Source of the DNA: Deinococcus aquaticus
GTDB taxonomy: Bacteria; Deinococcota; Deinococci; Deinococcales; Deinococcaceae
Direction: 5' to 3'
Length of the DNA: 64,000 bases
Assembly (NCBI RefSeq): GCF_028622095.1
Contig: NZ_CP115165.1
Location: 620,001 to 684,000, forward strand
Below the pieces are notes generated by a model. The model was not told where the DNA came from. It ran no database searches and saw only the letters and a list, made by a program, of their open reading frames with translations. The number at the start of each line of letters is the position of its first letter. Position 1 is the first letter of the stretch. Both the position numbers and the translations under genes were made by a program. Positions 22,314 through 31,914 of the stretch are shown in pieces.

Positions 22314-23276
22314 GAACTCGTCGCGTTCGAACACCGCGCGGATCTGCTCTCGCGTCAGGCCCTGTCCCAGCAGGATCAGCAGTAGCAGCCGGGCCTTGTG
22401 GGCGTTCAGGAAACTGGCGGGGATCGCGCCGGCCTCGACTAGGGTCGCGCCGCCCCCCGCGTACCCGTATACGGGCAGGACCGGCCCGGCGTGCGTGCGG
22501 GTGGCGATGATCACAGGCTTGTCGGTCGCGCGGATCAGGGGCAGCAGTTCGGCCGGGAGGTTCCCGGTCCCCAGGGCCGCGATGACCAGCCCGTCGGCGC
22601 GCTGCGCGGCCTCGGCGTAGCCCTCGCCGGTCCAGCCGGCGTAGGCGTACAGGATTTCCACGCGGGCGTTCAGGTGCGCGGGGCGGTACGTGGCGCGGGG
22701 TTCGGGCCGCGCGAAGTAGTGCAGGCGGGGCGTGCGGCCCTCGCGGTCGATGCGGCCGATGGGGCCGGGGTACCCGCCGAAGGCGTCCACGGCGGTCGTG
22801 TGGATCTTCGTGACGGTCCGCGCGTCGAAGATGTCCCCGCCGATCACCACGAGCGGCCCGCGCTCGCGGCTGCTGGGGTGCAGGGCGACGTGCGCGGCGT
22901 CCAGCAGGTTGGCCGGGCCGTCCCAGCTGACTTCCTCGGCGTGGCGCATGCTGCCGGTCAGGACGACCGGGACGGGCACGTTCAATGTGAGGTGCAGCGC
23001 GAACGCCGTTTCCTCCAGGGTGTCGGTGCCGTGCGTGACCACGATGCCGTCGTGGTCGGGGGCGAGCGTCTCGATCAGCGCGGCCAGTTGCCCCATGTGC
23101 GCGGGGGTCATGTGCGGGCTGGGCAGACTGAAGGGCTGCACGTCGTGCACCTGCACGCCGTCCAGGCCGGGCACGCTGGGCGCCTGCTGCGGCGTCAGGC
23201 CGCGCCCGTCGGGGCTGGGGCGGCTGGCGATGGTGCCGCCCGTATGAATGACCGCGAGTCTGGGTGGGGTGGACAT
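22311..23276 (-). CDS. L-asparaginase (type I/II fold)
   Basis: Hydrolyses asparagine to aspartate and ammonia. The first catalytic Thr is in the N-terminal motif HTGGTIAS (about 11-18). The second motif, GIVVTHGTDTLEETA (about 77-91), carries the Thr-Asp pair, and LTGSMRH follows. The length of 321 aa is normal and there is no signal peptide, so the enzyme is probably cytoplasmic. The ATG follows TAGCAT by 7 nt. Its stop abuts a dispersed repeat. Confidence 0.92.
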   Translation of the reverse strand: MSTPPRLAVIHTGGTIASRPSPDGRGLTPQQAPSVPGLDGVQVHDVQPFSLPSPHMTPAHMGQLAALIETLAPDHDGIVVTHGTDTLEETAFALHLTLNVPVPVVLTGSMRHAEEVSWDGPANLLDAAHVALHPSSRERGPLVVIGGDIFDARTVTKIHTTAVDAFGGYPGPIGRIDREGRTPRLHYFARPEPRATYRPAHLNARVEILYAYAGWTGEGYAEAAQRADGLVIAALGTGNLPAELLPLIRATDKPVIIATRTHAGPVLPVYGYAGGGATLVEAGAIPASFLNAHKARLLLLILLGQGLTREQIRAVFERDEF

Positions 23277-23370
23277 GCCCGTGATGCTAGAGCAACCGCG
23301 CCCCGCCGCTCCCCGGTCTGTCCGGACGGGCGGCGGAGCGCGGTCTGCGGGTCCGGTTCTGAGGTCCGGG

Positions 23371-23550
23371 TCAGCGGCGGCGCAGTCTGGCCCACACGAA
23401 CGACAGACCGAACACGGCCAGCGTCAGTGGGAGCTCGGCGCTCAGGGCGGCGTTCAGGGGCGTGCCGGCGGCGGTGCGCTGCCACAGACCGATGCCCAGC
23501 CACAGCAGCGCGGCGGCCAGGGCAATGGCCAGGGGTGGCAGGCGGTTCAT
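23371..23550 (-). CDS. Small membrane protein downstream of hemC, 59 aa
   Basis: Unrecognised. It has two hydrophobic segments (about 5-22 and 38-53) separated by QRTAAGTPLNAALSAE, and ends in ARLRRR. The ATG lies 5 nt after the hemC stop and a GAGGGG ribosome binding site overlaps that stop. It is therefore very likely co-transcribed and translationally coupled with hemC. No link to haem synthesis can be read from its sequence. Confidence 0.65.
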   Translation of the reverse strand: MNRLPPLAIALAAALLWLGIGLWQRTAAGTPLNAALSAELPLTLAVFGLSFVWARLRRR

Positions 23551-23555
23551 GCCCC

Positions 23556-24485
<930 letters not shown>

Positions 24486-24611
24486 AACCCGCACATTATA
24501 CGGGTTGGCGGGTACGAATCGTCCCGGATGGGGCGGACATGAAGGTCAGGGGGCGGGCCGCTGCGTGCGGGGCGGGCCTTTTCTGGCGCTGGGAGCGTGC
24601 AGAATGCAGGC

Positions 24612-25943
24612 ATGACTTTCCCGGCAGGGTTCGTGTGGGGTGTGTCCACGGCGGCGTATCAGATCGAGGGTGGCGGCGAGGCGGGGGGCGGCGGGGGCCG
24701 GGGGAGCGTGTGGGACCTGTTCAGCTGGGCGCGCGGCGTGCCCGGAGGCGAGGCAGCCAGCGGGCACGAGGGGCTCTGGCCGCGTGACCTGGACCTGCTG
24801 CGCGACCTGGGCGTGGGTGCGTACCGGTTCAGCGTGGCGTGGTCGCGGGTGCAGCCGGGCGGGCGTGGGCGGGCCAGCGTGCCCGGACTGGCCTTCTACG
24901 ACCGCCTGACCGATGAGCTGCTGGGCCGGGGCGTGCAGCCGTGGGCGGCGCTGCACCACTGGGATCTACCGCAGGCCCTTCAGGACGCGGGCGGGTGGCT
25001 GGCCCGCGACACGGCGTACCGTTTCGAGGAGTACGCCTCGCTGGTCGGTGAGCGCCTCGCGGACCGCGCGGCGGCGTTCGTGACGCTCACGGACCCGTTC
25101 ACGGTGACGGCGCAGGGGCATGTGCTGGGCACGCACGCGCCGGGGCTGCGGCTGGGCCTGGACGCCTTCCCGGCGGCGCACCACCAGCTGCTGGCGCACG
25201 GGCTGGCGGTGCGGGCGCTGCGCGAGGCGGGCGCGCGGCAGGTGGGCCTGGCGAACGGGTACGCCCCGGCGTGGCCCGCCACGGACCGCGACGAACGGGC
25301 CGCGACCCTGATGAGCACCCTGCGCGGCGACCTGTTCACGGACCCCCTGCTGCGCGGCGAGTACCCGGCCACGCTGCTGAACCTGCTGTCCGAGCGCGCG
25401 CCGCAGGTGCTGGAGGCGGTGCAGGCCGGCGATCACGCGGTCATGGCCGCGCCGCTGGATTTCCTGGGCGTGCACTACACCCAGCCGGACTGGGTGCGCG
25501 CCAGCAGCGGCACCCTGCTGGGGCTGGAGGTCGGGCACGTCCCGGACCGCGAGCGCACAGCGTCCGGCGCAGCGGTCGTGCCGGAGGGCCTGACGCAGAC
25601 GCTGACCGGCCTGAAAGCTCGCTACGGCGACACCTGCCCGCCGCTGATCGTGACGGTCGGCTCCGCCGGGGCCGCAGACACCGACATCCCGGACGATGGG
25701 GGCCGCGTGCGCGACGACGCCCGCATCCGCTACCTGGACCGGCACCTGGAGGCCGCCTCCGACGCGCTGACGCAGGGCGCACCGGTGCGGGGCGTGTTCG
25801 TGCACAGCCTGCTGGACGGCTTCGAGTGGAACGCCGGGTACAGCCTGCGCACTGGTCTGGTGCACGTGGACTCCGGCACGCTGGAACGCACGCCCAGAAG
25901 CAGTTTCCGCTGGCTGCGCGACCGGTTGCGCACGCAGGGCTGA
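24612..25943 (+). CDS. GH1-fold protein lacking both catalytic glutamates
   Basis: By length (443 aa) and sequence this is a family 1 glycoside hydrolase. It opens MTFPAGFVWGVSTAAYQIEG, has WDLPQALQDAGGWL near 117-130, and ends with SLLDGFEWNAGYSLRTGLVH. The catalytic motifs are altered. The acid/base motif TLNEP reads TLTDP (Asp161 for Glu), and the nucleophile motif ITENG reads VTVGS (Val349 for Glu). With both residues gone, normal retaining glycosidase activity is not expected. The frame is intact, so it may be a sugar-binding or regulatory pseudoenzyme. The start is ATG at 24612, 6 nt after CAGAAT; a GTG at 24597 is possible. It is divergent from hemC. Confidence 0.85.
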   Translation: MTFPAGFVWGVSTAAYQIEGGGEAGGGGGRGSVWDLFSWARGVPGGEAASGHEGLWPRDLDLLRDLGVGAYRFSVAWSRVQPGGRGRASVPGLAFYDRLTDELLGRGVQPWAALHHWDLPQALQDAGGWLARDTAYRFEEYASLVGERLADRAAAFVTLTDPFTVTAQGHVLGTHAPGLRLGLDAFPAAHHQLLAHGLAVRALREAGARQVGLANGYAPAWPATDRDERAATLMSTLRGDLFTDPLLRGEYPATLLNLLSERAPQVLEAVQAGDHAVMAAPLDFLGVHYTQPDWVRASSGTLLGLEVGHVPDRERTASGAAVVPEGLTQTLTGLKARYGDTCPPLIVTVGSAGAADTDIPDDGGRVRDDARIRYLDRHLEAASDALTQGAPVRGVFVHSLLDGFEWNAGYSLRTGLVHVDSGTLERTPRSSFRWLRDRLRTQG

Positions 25944-26037
25944 GCGTCCCGTCACGCGCAGGTTCGGGGTCCGGTTCCGTCGGACATGCGCCACTCGGCG
26001 GATGCGGGAACGGGTGCGTTCGACCTAGCCTGTCAGG

Positions 26038-27858
26038 ATGACGGCGTCTGCTTCCCCTCCCTCCTCCTCCCGGCCGGACGCTCCCTTACCAGACAGACCC
26101 TCGACGGCGCTGGGCGTGCTCGCCACGTACCTGGGGCCCCTGAAATGGCAGGTGACGGCCCTGGCGGCGCTGCTGCTGACCGGCACGGCCCTGAACCTGA
26201 CCCTCCCGCAACTGCTGCGGCAGTTCGTGGATAACGCCCGGCTGGGCGGCGCGGCCGATCCGGGCCTGCTGGCGCGGCTGGCGGGCCTGTACATCGCGCT
26301 GGCGGTGGGCGTGCAGGTCATGACGGCCGGTGCGACGTACGTGGGCGCGCGGGTCGGCTGGACCGCCACGAACCGCCTGCGGGCCGACCTGATGGACCAC
26401 CTGCTGTCCCTGGACATGCGTGAGCACAAGGAACGCACGCCGGGCGAGATGATCGAACGCATCGACGGGGACGTGACGGCGCTGAGTAACTTCTTCTCGC
26501 AGTTCGCGGTGCGGGTGTTCGGGGCGGCGCTGCTGCTGACGGGCGCGCTGATCATGTTCTTCCGCGAGGACTGGCGCGTGGGCCTGGGCGTGACGACCTT
26601 CACGCTGATCACGCTGATCGCCATGAACCGCGTGCGGAAACTGGGCGTGGAACCCACCCGCCTGGAACGCGAGAGCAGCGCCCGCCTGTTCGGCTTCGTG
26701 GAGGAACGCCTGACCGGCCTGGAAGACATCCGCAGCCTGGGCGCGGGCGGCCACCACCTGAACCGCTTCCTGGGCGTGCAGCGGGAGTACTTCACGCGGT
26801 CCATCAACTCCTGGCGGCGGCGCAGCGTGGTGTGGCAACTGAGCATGCTGCTGTTCGCCGTGGGGTACGTGGCCGTCCTGAGCGCCGCCGTCGGCCTGTA
26901 CGCCGCCGGGAGCATCACGCTGGGCACGGCGTTCCTGATGTACCAGTACATGACCCTGGTGGAAGAACCCATCGATCAGCTCACGCAGCAGCTTCAGGAC
27001 CTCCAGAAGGCCGGGGCGAGCATCGGGCGCGTCTCGGAACTGCTGGCCCTGCGGACCGCCGTCACGGGCGGAAATGCGCCCCTGAGCGCCGGGCCGCTGG
27101 CCCTGGATTTCCGGGACGTGTCGTTCACGTACGCGCCCGAGGACCCCGAGGCGCGCGGCGTGCTGAGCGGCGTGACCTTCCACCTGCCCGCCGGGCAGAC
27201 CGTGGGCCTGCTGGGCCGCACCGGCAGCGGCAAGACCACCCTGACCCGCCTGATCTCCCGCCTGTACGACGCCACCGAAGGGCAGATCACGCTGGGCGGC
27301 GTGAACATCACCCACACGCCCCTGAAGGACCTGCGCCGCCGCGTGGCGGTCGTCACGCAGGACGTGCAACTGTTCCAGGCGAGCGTGCGCGACAACCTGA
27401 GTTTCTTCGACCCGACCGTCACGGATGAGCAGGTGGAGGCGGCCCTGCACGAGGTCGGCCTGGGCACGTGGCTCTCGCGGCTGGAACAGGGCGTGCGCAC
27501 CCCGCTCCCCACCGGCAGCCTCTCGGCCGGGGAGGCGCAACTCCTGGCGTTCGCGCGCGTCATGCTGCGCGACCCGAGCGTCATCATTCTCGACGAACCC
27601 AGCAGCCGCCTCGACCCCGCCACCGAGGCCCTGCTGACCGCCGCCATGACCCGCCTGCTCTCCGGGCGCACCGCCATCATCATCGCGCACCGCCTCGACA
27701 CCGTCGCCCGCGCCGACCGCATCCTGGTCCTGGGCGGCGGCGAGGTGCTGGAAGACGGCCCCCGCGCCGACCTGGCCCGCGACCCGCACAGCCACTACGC
27801 CGCCCTGCTGCGCGCCGGAACGCTGGACGAGAACGCGCCGGAAGGAGTGCTGGCATGA
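26038..27858 (+). CDS. ABC exporter half-transporter, subunit with degenerate signature motif
   Basis: A 606-aa half-transporter. An N-terminal six-helix membrane domain (about 25-310) precedes an ATPase domain (about 350-600) with Walker A GRTGSGKTT, Q-loop VVTQDVQLF, Walker B VIILDEPSS with the catalytic Glu, and H-loop IIAHRL. The ABC signature is degenerate (LSAGE instead of LSGGQ). The substrate is unknown, and lipids, peptides or drugs are all possible. The ATG follows TAGCCT by 6 nt. The next gene, 82 bp downstream, encodes the probable partner with the complementary defect. Confidence 0.9.
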   Translation: MTASASPPSSSRPDAPLPDRPSTALGVLATYLGPLKWQVTALAALLLTGTALNLTLPQLLRQFVDNARLGGAADPGLLARLAGLYIALAVGVQVMTAGATYVGARVGWTATNRLRADLMDHLLSLDMREHKERTPGEMIERIDGDVTALSNFFSQFAVRVFGAALLLTGALIMFFREDWRVGLGVTTFTLITLIAMNRVRKLGVEPTRLERESSARLFGFVEERLTGLEDIRSLGAGGHHLNRFLGVQREYFTRSINSWRRRSVVWQLSMLLFAVGYVAVLSAAVGLYAAGSITLGTAFLMYQYMTLVEEPIDQLTQQLQDLQKAGASIGRVSELLALRTAVTGGNAPLSAGPLALDFRDVSFTYAPEDPEARGVLSGVTFHLPAGQTVGLLGRTGSGKTTLTRLISRLYDATEGQITLGGVNITHTPLKDLRRRVAVVTQDVQLFQASVRDNLSFFDPTVTDEQVEAALHEVGLGTWLSRLEQGVRTPLPTGSLSAGEAQLLAFARVMLRDPSVIILDEPSSRLDPATEALLTAAMTRLLSGRTAIIIAHRLDTVARADRILVLGGGEVLEDGPRADLARDPHSHYAALLRAGTLDENAPEGVLA

Positions 27859-27940
27859 CGGGGCGCAGGATGCCCGGCGCCGTCTGCACTGCCCTCCCGC
27901 TGACCGCCGCCCGCGCGCCGCGCACCCCCTGGAGTCCCGC

Positions 27941-29758
27941 ATGACCACCTCTCCCCTGCCGCCCGCCGCAGCCGTGAAGGAACGCACGTTCGCGCTGTCA
28001 CGGGAACTGTTCCGGTACAAGCCCGGCCTGTTCGCGTTCAACCTGCTCATGTGGGGCATGGTGCACGCCAGCCCCGCCCTGCTGACCCTGGCCGTCAGCG
28101 GCGTGTTCCGCCACCTGGAAGAAGCGGACGCCCTGAAAACCGGCGGGCAACCCCTGAACCCCGCCATTGCGGCCGCGTGGGTATCGCTGGCGTGGTTCAC
28201 GTTCGTGCGTCTCAGCCGCTTCGGGATCTTCTACGGCGCGTTCCGCGCGTGGATTGAACTGTGGTACACGCTGGACGCCCTGGTGCGCCGCAACCTGCTG
28301 GGCTACCTGCTCACCGCCCGCCGCAGCCGCCGCCTGCCCGACACGCCCGCCGAGGCCGTCAGCCGCTTCCGGGACGACGTGGACGACGTGGCCGGGTACA
28401 CGGAAGTCTGGGTGGACGGCGCGGGCTTCGTCGCGTACTCCCTGATCGCCATCACCCTGATGGCCCGCGTGGACCCCCTGATCACGCTGCTGGTGTGCGC
28501 GCCACTGCTGCTGATGATCGCGTTCGTGCAGCGCCTCTCACCCACCATCCGCACGTACCGGCGCCGCATGCGCGAGGCGACCGCCCGCGTCACGGACTTC
28601 ATCGGCGAGACCTTCGGAGCGGTCAGCGCCGTGAAACTCGCCGCGCAGGAAGACCGCATGGTCACGCACCTGCGTTCCCTGGGCGAAACGCGCCGCCACG
28701 CCGCGCTGCGCGACGTGCTGCTGACCGAACTGATCCGCGGCGTGAACACCAACATGGTCAACCTCGCCGTGGGCCTCGTGCTGCTGCTCGGCGCGAACAA
28801 GGTCCGGGGCGGCGCGCTCGACGTGGCCGACTTCGTGCTGTTCATCGGCCTGCTGCCCCGCCTGACCGGCAGCATGGGCTTCTTCGGAGACGCCATCGCC
28901 CGCCACCGCCGCACCGGCGTCAGCTACGACCGCATGACCCGCCTGCTGCAGGACGCACCCGACACCACCATCGTCGCCCACCACGACGTGCACCTGAACG
29001 CCGACCCGCCCGCCCCCGACCCCGCCCCACCCCACATCCCCCTGCAGGAACTGCGCGTGGAAGGCCTGAACGCCACGCACCCCAGCGGCCTCGGCGTTCA
29101 CGACATCAGCTTCAGCGTGACACGCGGCGAGTTCATCGTCATCACCGGCCGCATCGGCAGCGGCAAAAGCACCCTGCTGCGCGCCCTGCTCGGCCTGATC
29201 CCCACCCAGAGCGGCCAGACGTACTGGAACGGCCAGCCCATCGACGACCCCGCCACCTTCCTCGTGCCGCCCCGCAGCGCGTACACCGCCCAGATCCCCA
29301 ACCTGTTCAGCGACACCCTGCAGGAAAACATCACCAGCGGCAGCCCCGACACCAACCTCAGCCGCGCCGTGAAACTCGCCGTGCTCGAACCCGACCTCGA
29401 CACCCTCGGCAGCGGCCTCACCACCCCCGTCGGCGCACGCGGCGTGAAACTCAGCGGCGGACAGATCCAGCGCGCCGCCGTCGCCCGCATGCTCGCCCGC
29501 GACGCCGACCTCCTCGTCTTCGACGACGTCAGCAGCGCCCTGGACGCCCGCACCGAAGCGCAACTCTGGCAGGGCCTCGCCAGCACCGACGCCACCTGCC
29601 TCGTCGTCAGCCACCGCCGCGCCGCCCTCCTGCGCGCCGACCGCATCCTCATCCTCCAGAACGGCACCCTCACCGACCACGGCACCCTCCCCGAACTCCT
29701 GGGGCGCAACGAAGAAATGCGCGCCCTCTGGCACGACGACGCGGCAGAGGGGGAATAG
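27941..29758 (+). CDS. ABC exporter half-transporter, subunit with Asp in place of the Walker B Glu
   Basis: A 605-aa partner of the preceding gene. The membrane domain is at about 20-330. The ATPase domain has Walker A GRIGSGKST, a canonical signature LSGGQ, H-loop VVSHRR, and Walker B LLVFDDVSS, where the catalytic Glu is Asp. Pairing this Walker B with the LSAGE signature of the partner makes one degenerate ATP site, while the other site is fully canonical. This is the known layout of heterodimeric exporters such as TmrAB. GGAG lies 6 nt before the ATG. The gene is followed by repeats, then convergent pyrE. Confidence 0.9.
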   Translation: MTTSPLPPAAAVKERTFALSRELFRYKPGLFAFNLLMWGMVHASPALLTLAVSGVFRHLEEADALKTGGQPLNPAIAAAWVSLAWFTFVRLSRFGIFYGAFRAWIELWYTLDALVRRNLLGYLLTARRSRRLPDTPAEAVSRFRDDVDDVAGYTEVWVDGAGFVAYSLIAITLMARVDPLITLLVCAPLLLMIAFVQRLSPTIRTYRRRMREATARVTDFIGETFGAVSAVKLAAQEDRMVTHLRSLGETRRHAALRDVLLTELIRGVNTNMVNLAVGLVLLLGANKVRGGALDVADFVLFIGLLPRLTGSMGFFGDAIARHRRTGVSYDRMTRLLQDAPDTTIVAHHDVHLNADPPAPDPAPPHIPLQELRVEGLNATHPSGLGVHDISFSVTRGEFIVITGRIGSGKSTLLRALLGLIPTQSGQTYWNGQPIDDPATFLVPPRSAYTAQIPNLFSDTLQENITSGSPDTNLSRAVKLAVLEPDLDTLGSGLTTPVGARGVKLSGGQIQRAAVARMLARDADLLVFDDVSSALDARTEAQLWQGLASTDATCLVVSHRRAALLRADRILILQNGTLTDHGTLPELLGRNEEMRALWHDDAAEGE

Positions 29759-29774
29759 GAAGGGCGACCCCTCA

Positions 29775-29808
29775 GTCAGCTTCGCTGACAGCTCCCCTCA
29801 AGGGGAGC
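29775..29808. terminator. Double hairpin after the ABC transporter genes
   Basis: Two small perfect hairpins in tandem: GTCAGC-TTC-GCTGAC and GCTCCCC-TCAA-GGGGAGC. They begin 16 bp after the stop codon and resemble a REP-type terminator unit. A degenerate third arm (GACTGGCTGAC) follows. Confidence 0.55.
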
Positions 29809-29844
29809 CTAGGGACTGGCTGACGTAACCGTCACAGCGACCCG

Positions 29845-30028
29845 GCCCGTCGTGCGCGCAGCGCGCGGGGCGCACGCGGCAGGGGCGGAGGAGGGCGTGT
29901 GAGGCGTGGCCGTCCCCGCCCGATATCCACTGACCACCTCAGAGAAATACCTGCCCAGTGCCAACGAAAGCCCCCCCTGCCCCCCTGGGGTAGGGGGCTG
30001 GGGGGTGGGGCAGCACACGGGAAGCCCG
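29845..30028. repeat. Dispersed repeat family B, copy 1 (about 185 bp)
   Basis: The left end carries GTCGTGCGCGCAGCGCGCGG, the middle CCTGCCCAGTGC, and the right end TAGGGGGCTGGGGGGTGGGG. The same order of blocks occurs twice more at 54.2-54.7 kb, once in each orientation. No open frame is shared by the copies. Confidence 0.75.
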
Positions 30029-30038
30029 TAAGTAACCC

Positions 30039-30599
30039 TCAGATCTCCTGCAAGGGAATAGCCGCCAGCCACGCCGGAACCTCGTCCGGGGCGTACGTGT
30101 CGAACACGAGCCGCGTGAGGGACACGAGCGGGTACCCTTCGAGGTCTCCTTCGACGGGGCGGCGGTCGACGATGCAGGCGATGGCGGCGCAGCGTCCTCC
30201 GGCGGCTTCGGCGGCGCGGACGGCTTTGAGGACGCTGCCGCCGGTGGTGAGGACGTCTTCGACGGCGATGAAGGTTTCGCCGGGGTTGATGGTGAAGGCT
30301 TCGCGGATTTTCATGCCGCCGTGGCCGTCTTTCTCGGCGAAGATGGCGCGGGTGCCGTAGTGGCGGGCGGTTTCGTAGGCGAGGACGACGCCGCCCATGG
30401 CGGGGCCGATGAGCAGGTCGGCGTAGATGCCTTTTTCTTTGAGGTGGGTGGCGAGGGCCTGTCCGATCTGTTCGGTGAGGTGGGGGTGCTGGAGGAGGGT
30501 GGTGCTCTGGAGGAATTTGGGGCTGTGGCGGCCGGAGGCGAGGAGGAAGTGGCCTTCGTGGTACGCGCCGGCCTGCTGGTAGAGATCCAGGACGTTCAT
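30039..30599 (-). CDS. pyrE: Orotate phosphoribosyltransferase
   Basis: Converts orotate and PRPP to orotidine 5'-phosphate in pyrimidine synthesis. The PRPP-binding motif is IAVEDVLTTGGS, and the family segments LLASGRHSPKFLQ and DLLIGPAMGGVVLA are present. The start at 30599 (186 aa, normal length) is set by AATACT 7 nt upstream. Longer in-frame starts give a Pro/Thr-rich extension not typical of PyrE. It is divergent from a short HTH gene with 92 bp between starts, and downstream of it lies family B repeat copy 1. Confidence 0.94.
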   Translation of the reverse strand: MNVLDLYQQAGAYHEGHFLLASGRHSPKFLQSTTLLQHPHLTEQIGQALATHLKEKGIYADLLIGPAMGGVVLAYETARHYGTRAIFAEKDGHGGMKIREAFTINPGETFIAVEDVLTTGGSVLKAVRAAEAAGGRCAAIACIVDRRPVEGDLEGYPLVSLTRLVFDTYAPDEVPAWLAAIPLQEI

Positions 30600-30691
30600 G
30601 TGGGTCAGTATTTCATCCTGGGCGGCCGGAGCGGTGCCGGTTGGGGGGCTGGGTTCCATTGCGTGGGGGTGGGGTGGGGGCATGATGGCAC

Positions 30692-30895
30692 ATGGATTCG
30701 GTGACTTTTCCGGGGGCGGTAGCGGTGGGGGCGCGGCGGCGTCTGCTGGGGATTTCGCTGGTGGCGTTGGCGCGGGAGGCGGGGGTGTCGCCGGAGGTGC
30801 TGCGGTTGCTGGAGGCCGGTGAGTACGATCCGCGCAGTCTGCATGTGCTGGCGCGGCGGGTGCTGGTGCACCGGCTGGACATCACGCTGGACTGA
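30692..30895 (+). CDS. Small helix-turn-helix protein, 67 aa
   Basis: Possible DNA-binding protein. Residues about 14-45 (ARRRLLGISLVALAREAGVSPEVLRLLEAG) fit an XRE-like helix-turn-helix, and the remainder (RSLHVLARRVLVHRLDI) is one more helix. There is no other domain. CATGAT lies 5 nt before the ATG. It starts 92 bp from the divergent pyrE start, so control of pyrE is possible but not shown. Confidence 0.6.
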   Translation: MDSVTFPGAVAVGARRRLLGISLVALAREAGVSPEVLRLLEAGEYDPRSLHVLARRVLVHRLDITLD

Positions 30896-31059
30896 CTGGC
30901 GGCGGCGCAGGGCAGCGTAGGCGTGCTGGCTGATGCGCCGCACCCGCGTGGCGCGCTTGAATGGCGTGTATGACGTGTGAAGGAACGGCCGGGTGCGTGC
31001 GGGGCGCGCGCCGTGAAGAATGACGGTCAGCGCGCGGTGCGTGTGGGGGGTGGTGCGGC

Positions 31060-31812
31060 GTGAATCAGGCGTTCGTGGATGCCAGCTGGAATGAGGGACC
31101 GGACGCCGAGGGGCGACTGGTGGGCGTGGGCGGTTGGGGGCTGGTGCTGATCGTGCCGGGGCAGTTACCGGCCCGTTTTCAGGGGCAGCTCCGCGCGCCG
31201 GACAACAACGCAGCCGAGGTGCGCGCGGTGCTGGAGGCGGTGCGGGCCGCGCCGGTCGGCGAGGCGCTGACGGTGCATACGGATAACGAGGCGGTGATCG
31301 CGTCGGTCGGGCGCGGGCGAGGGCCGGAGGTCCTGACGGACGCGGCCCGCGAGGTGCTGGAGGAGGTCGCGGCGCGGGGCGTGGGGCTGCGCGTGCGGTA
31401 CGCGCCGCGCACGCGGCGGCACATGCTCACGGCGCACGAGTTGGCGAACGACGCGCGGCGGGGGCTGGGCACGCCGGGCCTGACGGCCGCCCGGTCGGAC
31501 GTGCTGATCGAGCAGCGCGCCGCCGGGGACGAGGCCCGCGTGAGCCTGCGCCGCCCCGGTGAGCGCGTAACAGCGCACGTGCCGCTGGACGTGATGTCCG
31601 AGGTCCCGCCGAGCGCGCAGGCACTGCTGGCCGCCGTGGGCCTGGCCCTGCCGGGCGAGGTGCTGGTGGTGCGGCGCGCCAGCCGGGTCGCGCAGGCGCT
31701 GTGGCACCGGCCCGAGCGGGCGCTGCGGGCGGGCGCGCAGGCGACGCTGCAACTCGCGCGCCGCGCCGCCGACGAGAACGGCGTGCAGGTCGAATTCCTG
31801 GGCGTAGGCTGA
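31060..31812 (+). CDS. RNase H-like protein with a C-terminal extension
   Basis: Residues 1-140 match the RNase HI fold with a complete acidic quartet: Asp7 in FVDASW, Glu53 in NNAAEVRAV, Asp75 in VHTDNEAV and Asp131 in AHELANDARRG. Nuclease activity on RNA in RNA-DNA hybrids is therefore plausible. The remaining 110 residues (about 145-250) do not match standard RNase HI, which is about 150 aa, and are Arg/Ala-rich with a possible alpha-beta domain. The start is GTG at 31060, with a G-rich sequence just upstream. A dyad terminator follows. Confidence 0.75.
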   Translation: MNQAFVDASWNEGPDAEGRLVGVGGWGLVLIVPGQLPARFQGQLRAPDNNAAEVRAVLEAVRAAPVGEALTVHTDNEAVIASVGRGRGPEVLTDAAREVLEEVAARGVGLRVRYAPRTRRHMLTAHELANDARRGLGTPGLTAARSDVLIEQRAAGDEARVSLRRPGERVTAHVPLDVMSEVPPSAQALLAAVGLALPGEVLVVRRASRVAQALWHRPERALRAGAQATLQLARRAADENGVQVEFLGVG

Positions 31813-31823
31813 GGGGAACGGTG

Positions 31824-31886
31824 ATGGTTGAAGGTTGATGGTTGAAAGAAGCGCGGCTCCATCAACTATCAACCTTCAACCATTGA
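31824..31886. terminator. Long dyad of ATGGTTGA repeats
   Basis: ATGGTTGAAGGTTGATGGTT on the left pairs with a near-perfect reverse complement on the right (TCAACTATCAACCTTCAACC), one mismatch in about 22 bp. AT-rich for this window and made of short repeated ATGGTTGA units. Partial relatives occur at about 3143 and about 60980. Confidence 0.65.
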
Positions 31887-31914
31887 CTCTCTGCGCGCTA
31901 CGCTGGGCAGCATC

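Noticed and set aside
24597..24611. GTG at 24597 as start of the GH1-like gene
   Set aside because: It overlaps the CAGAAT hexamer, and GH1 homology begins at the ATG at 24612.
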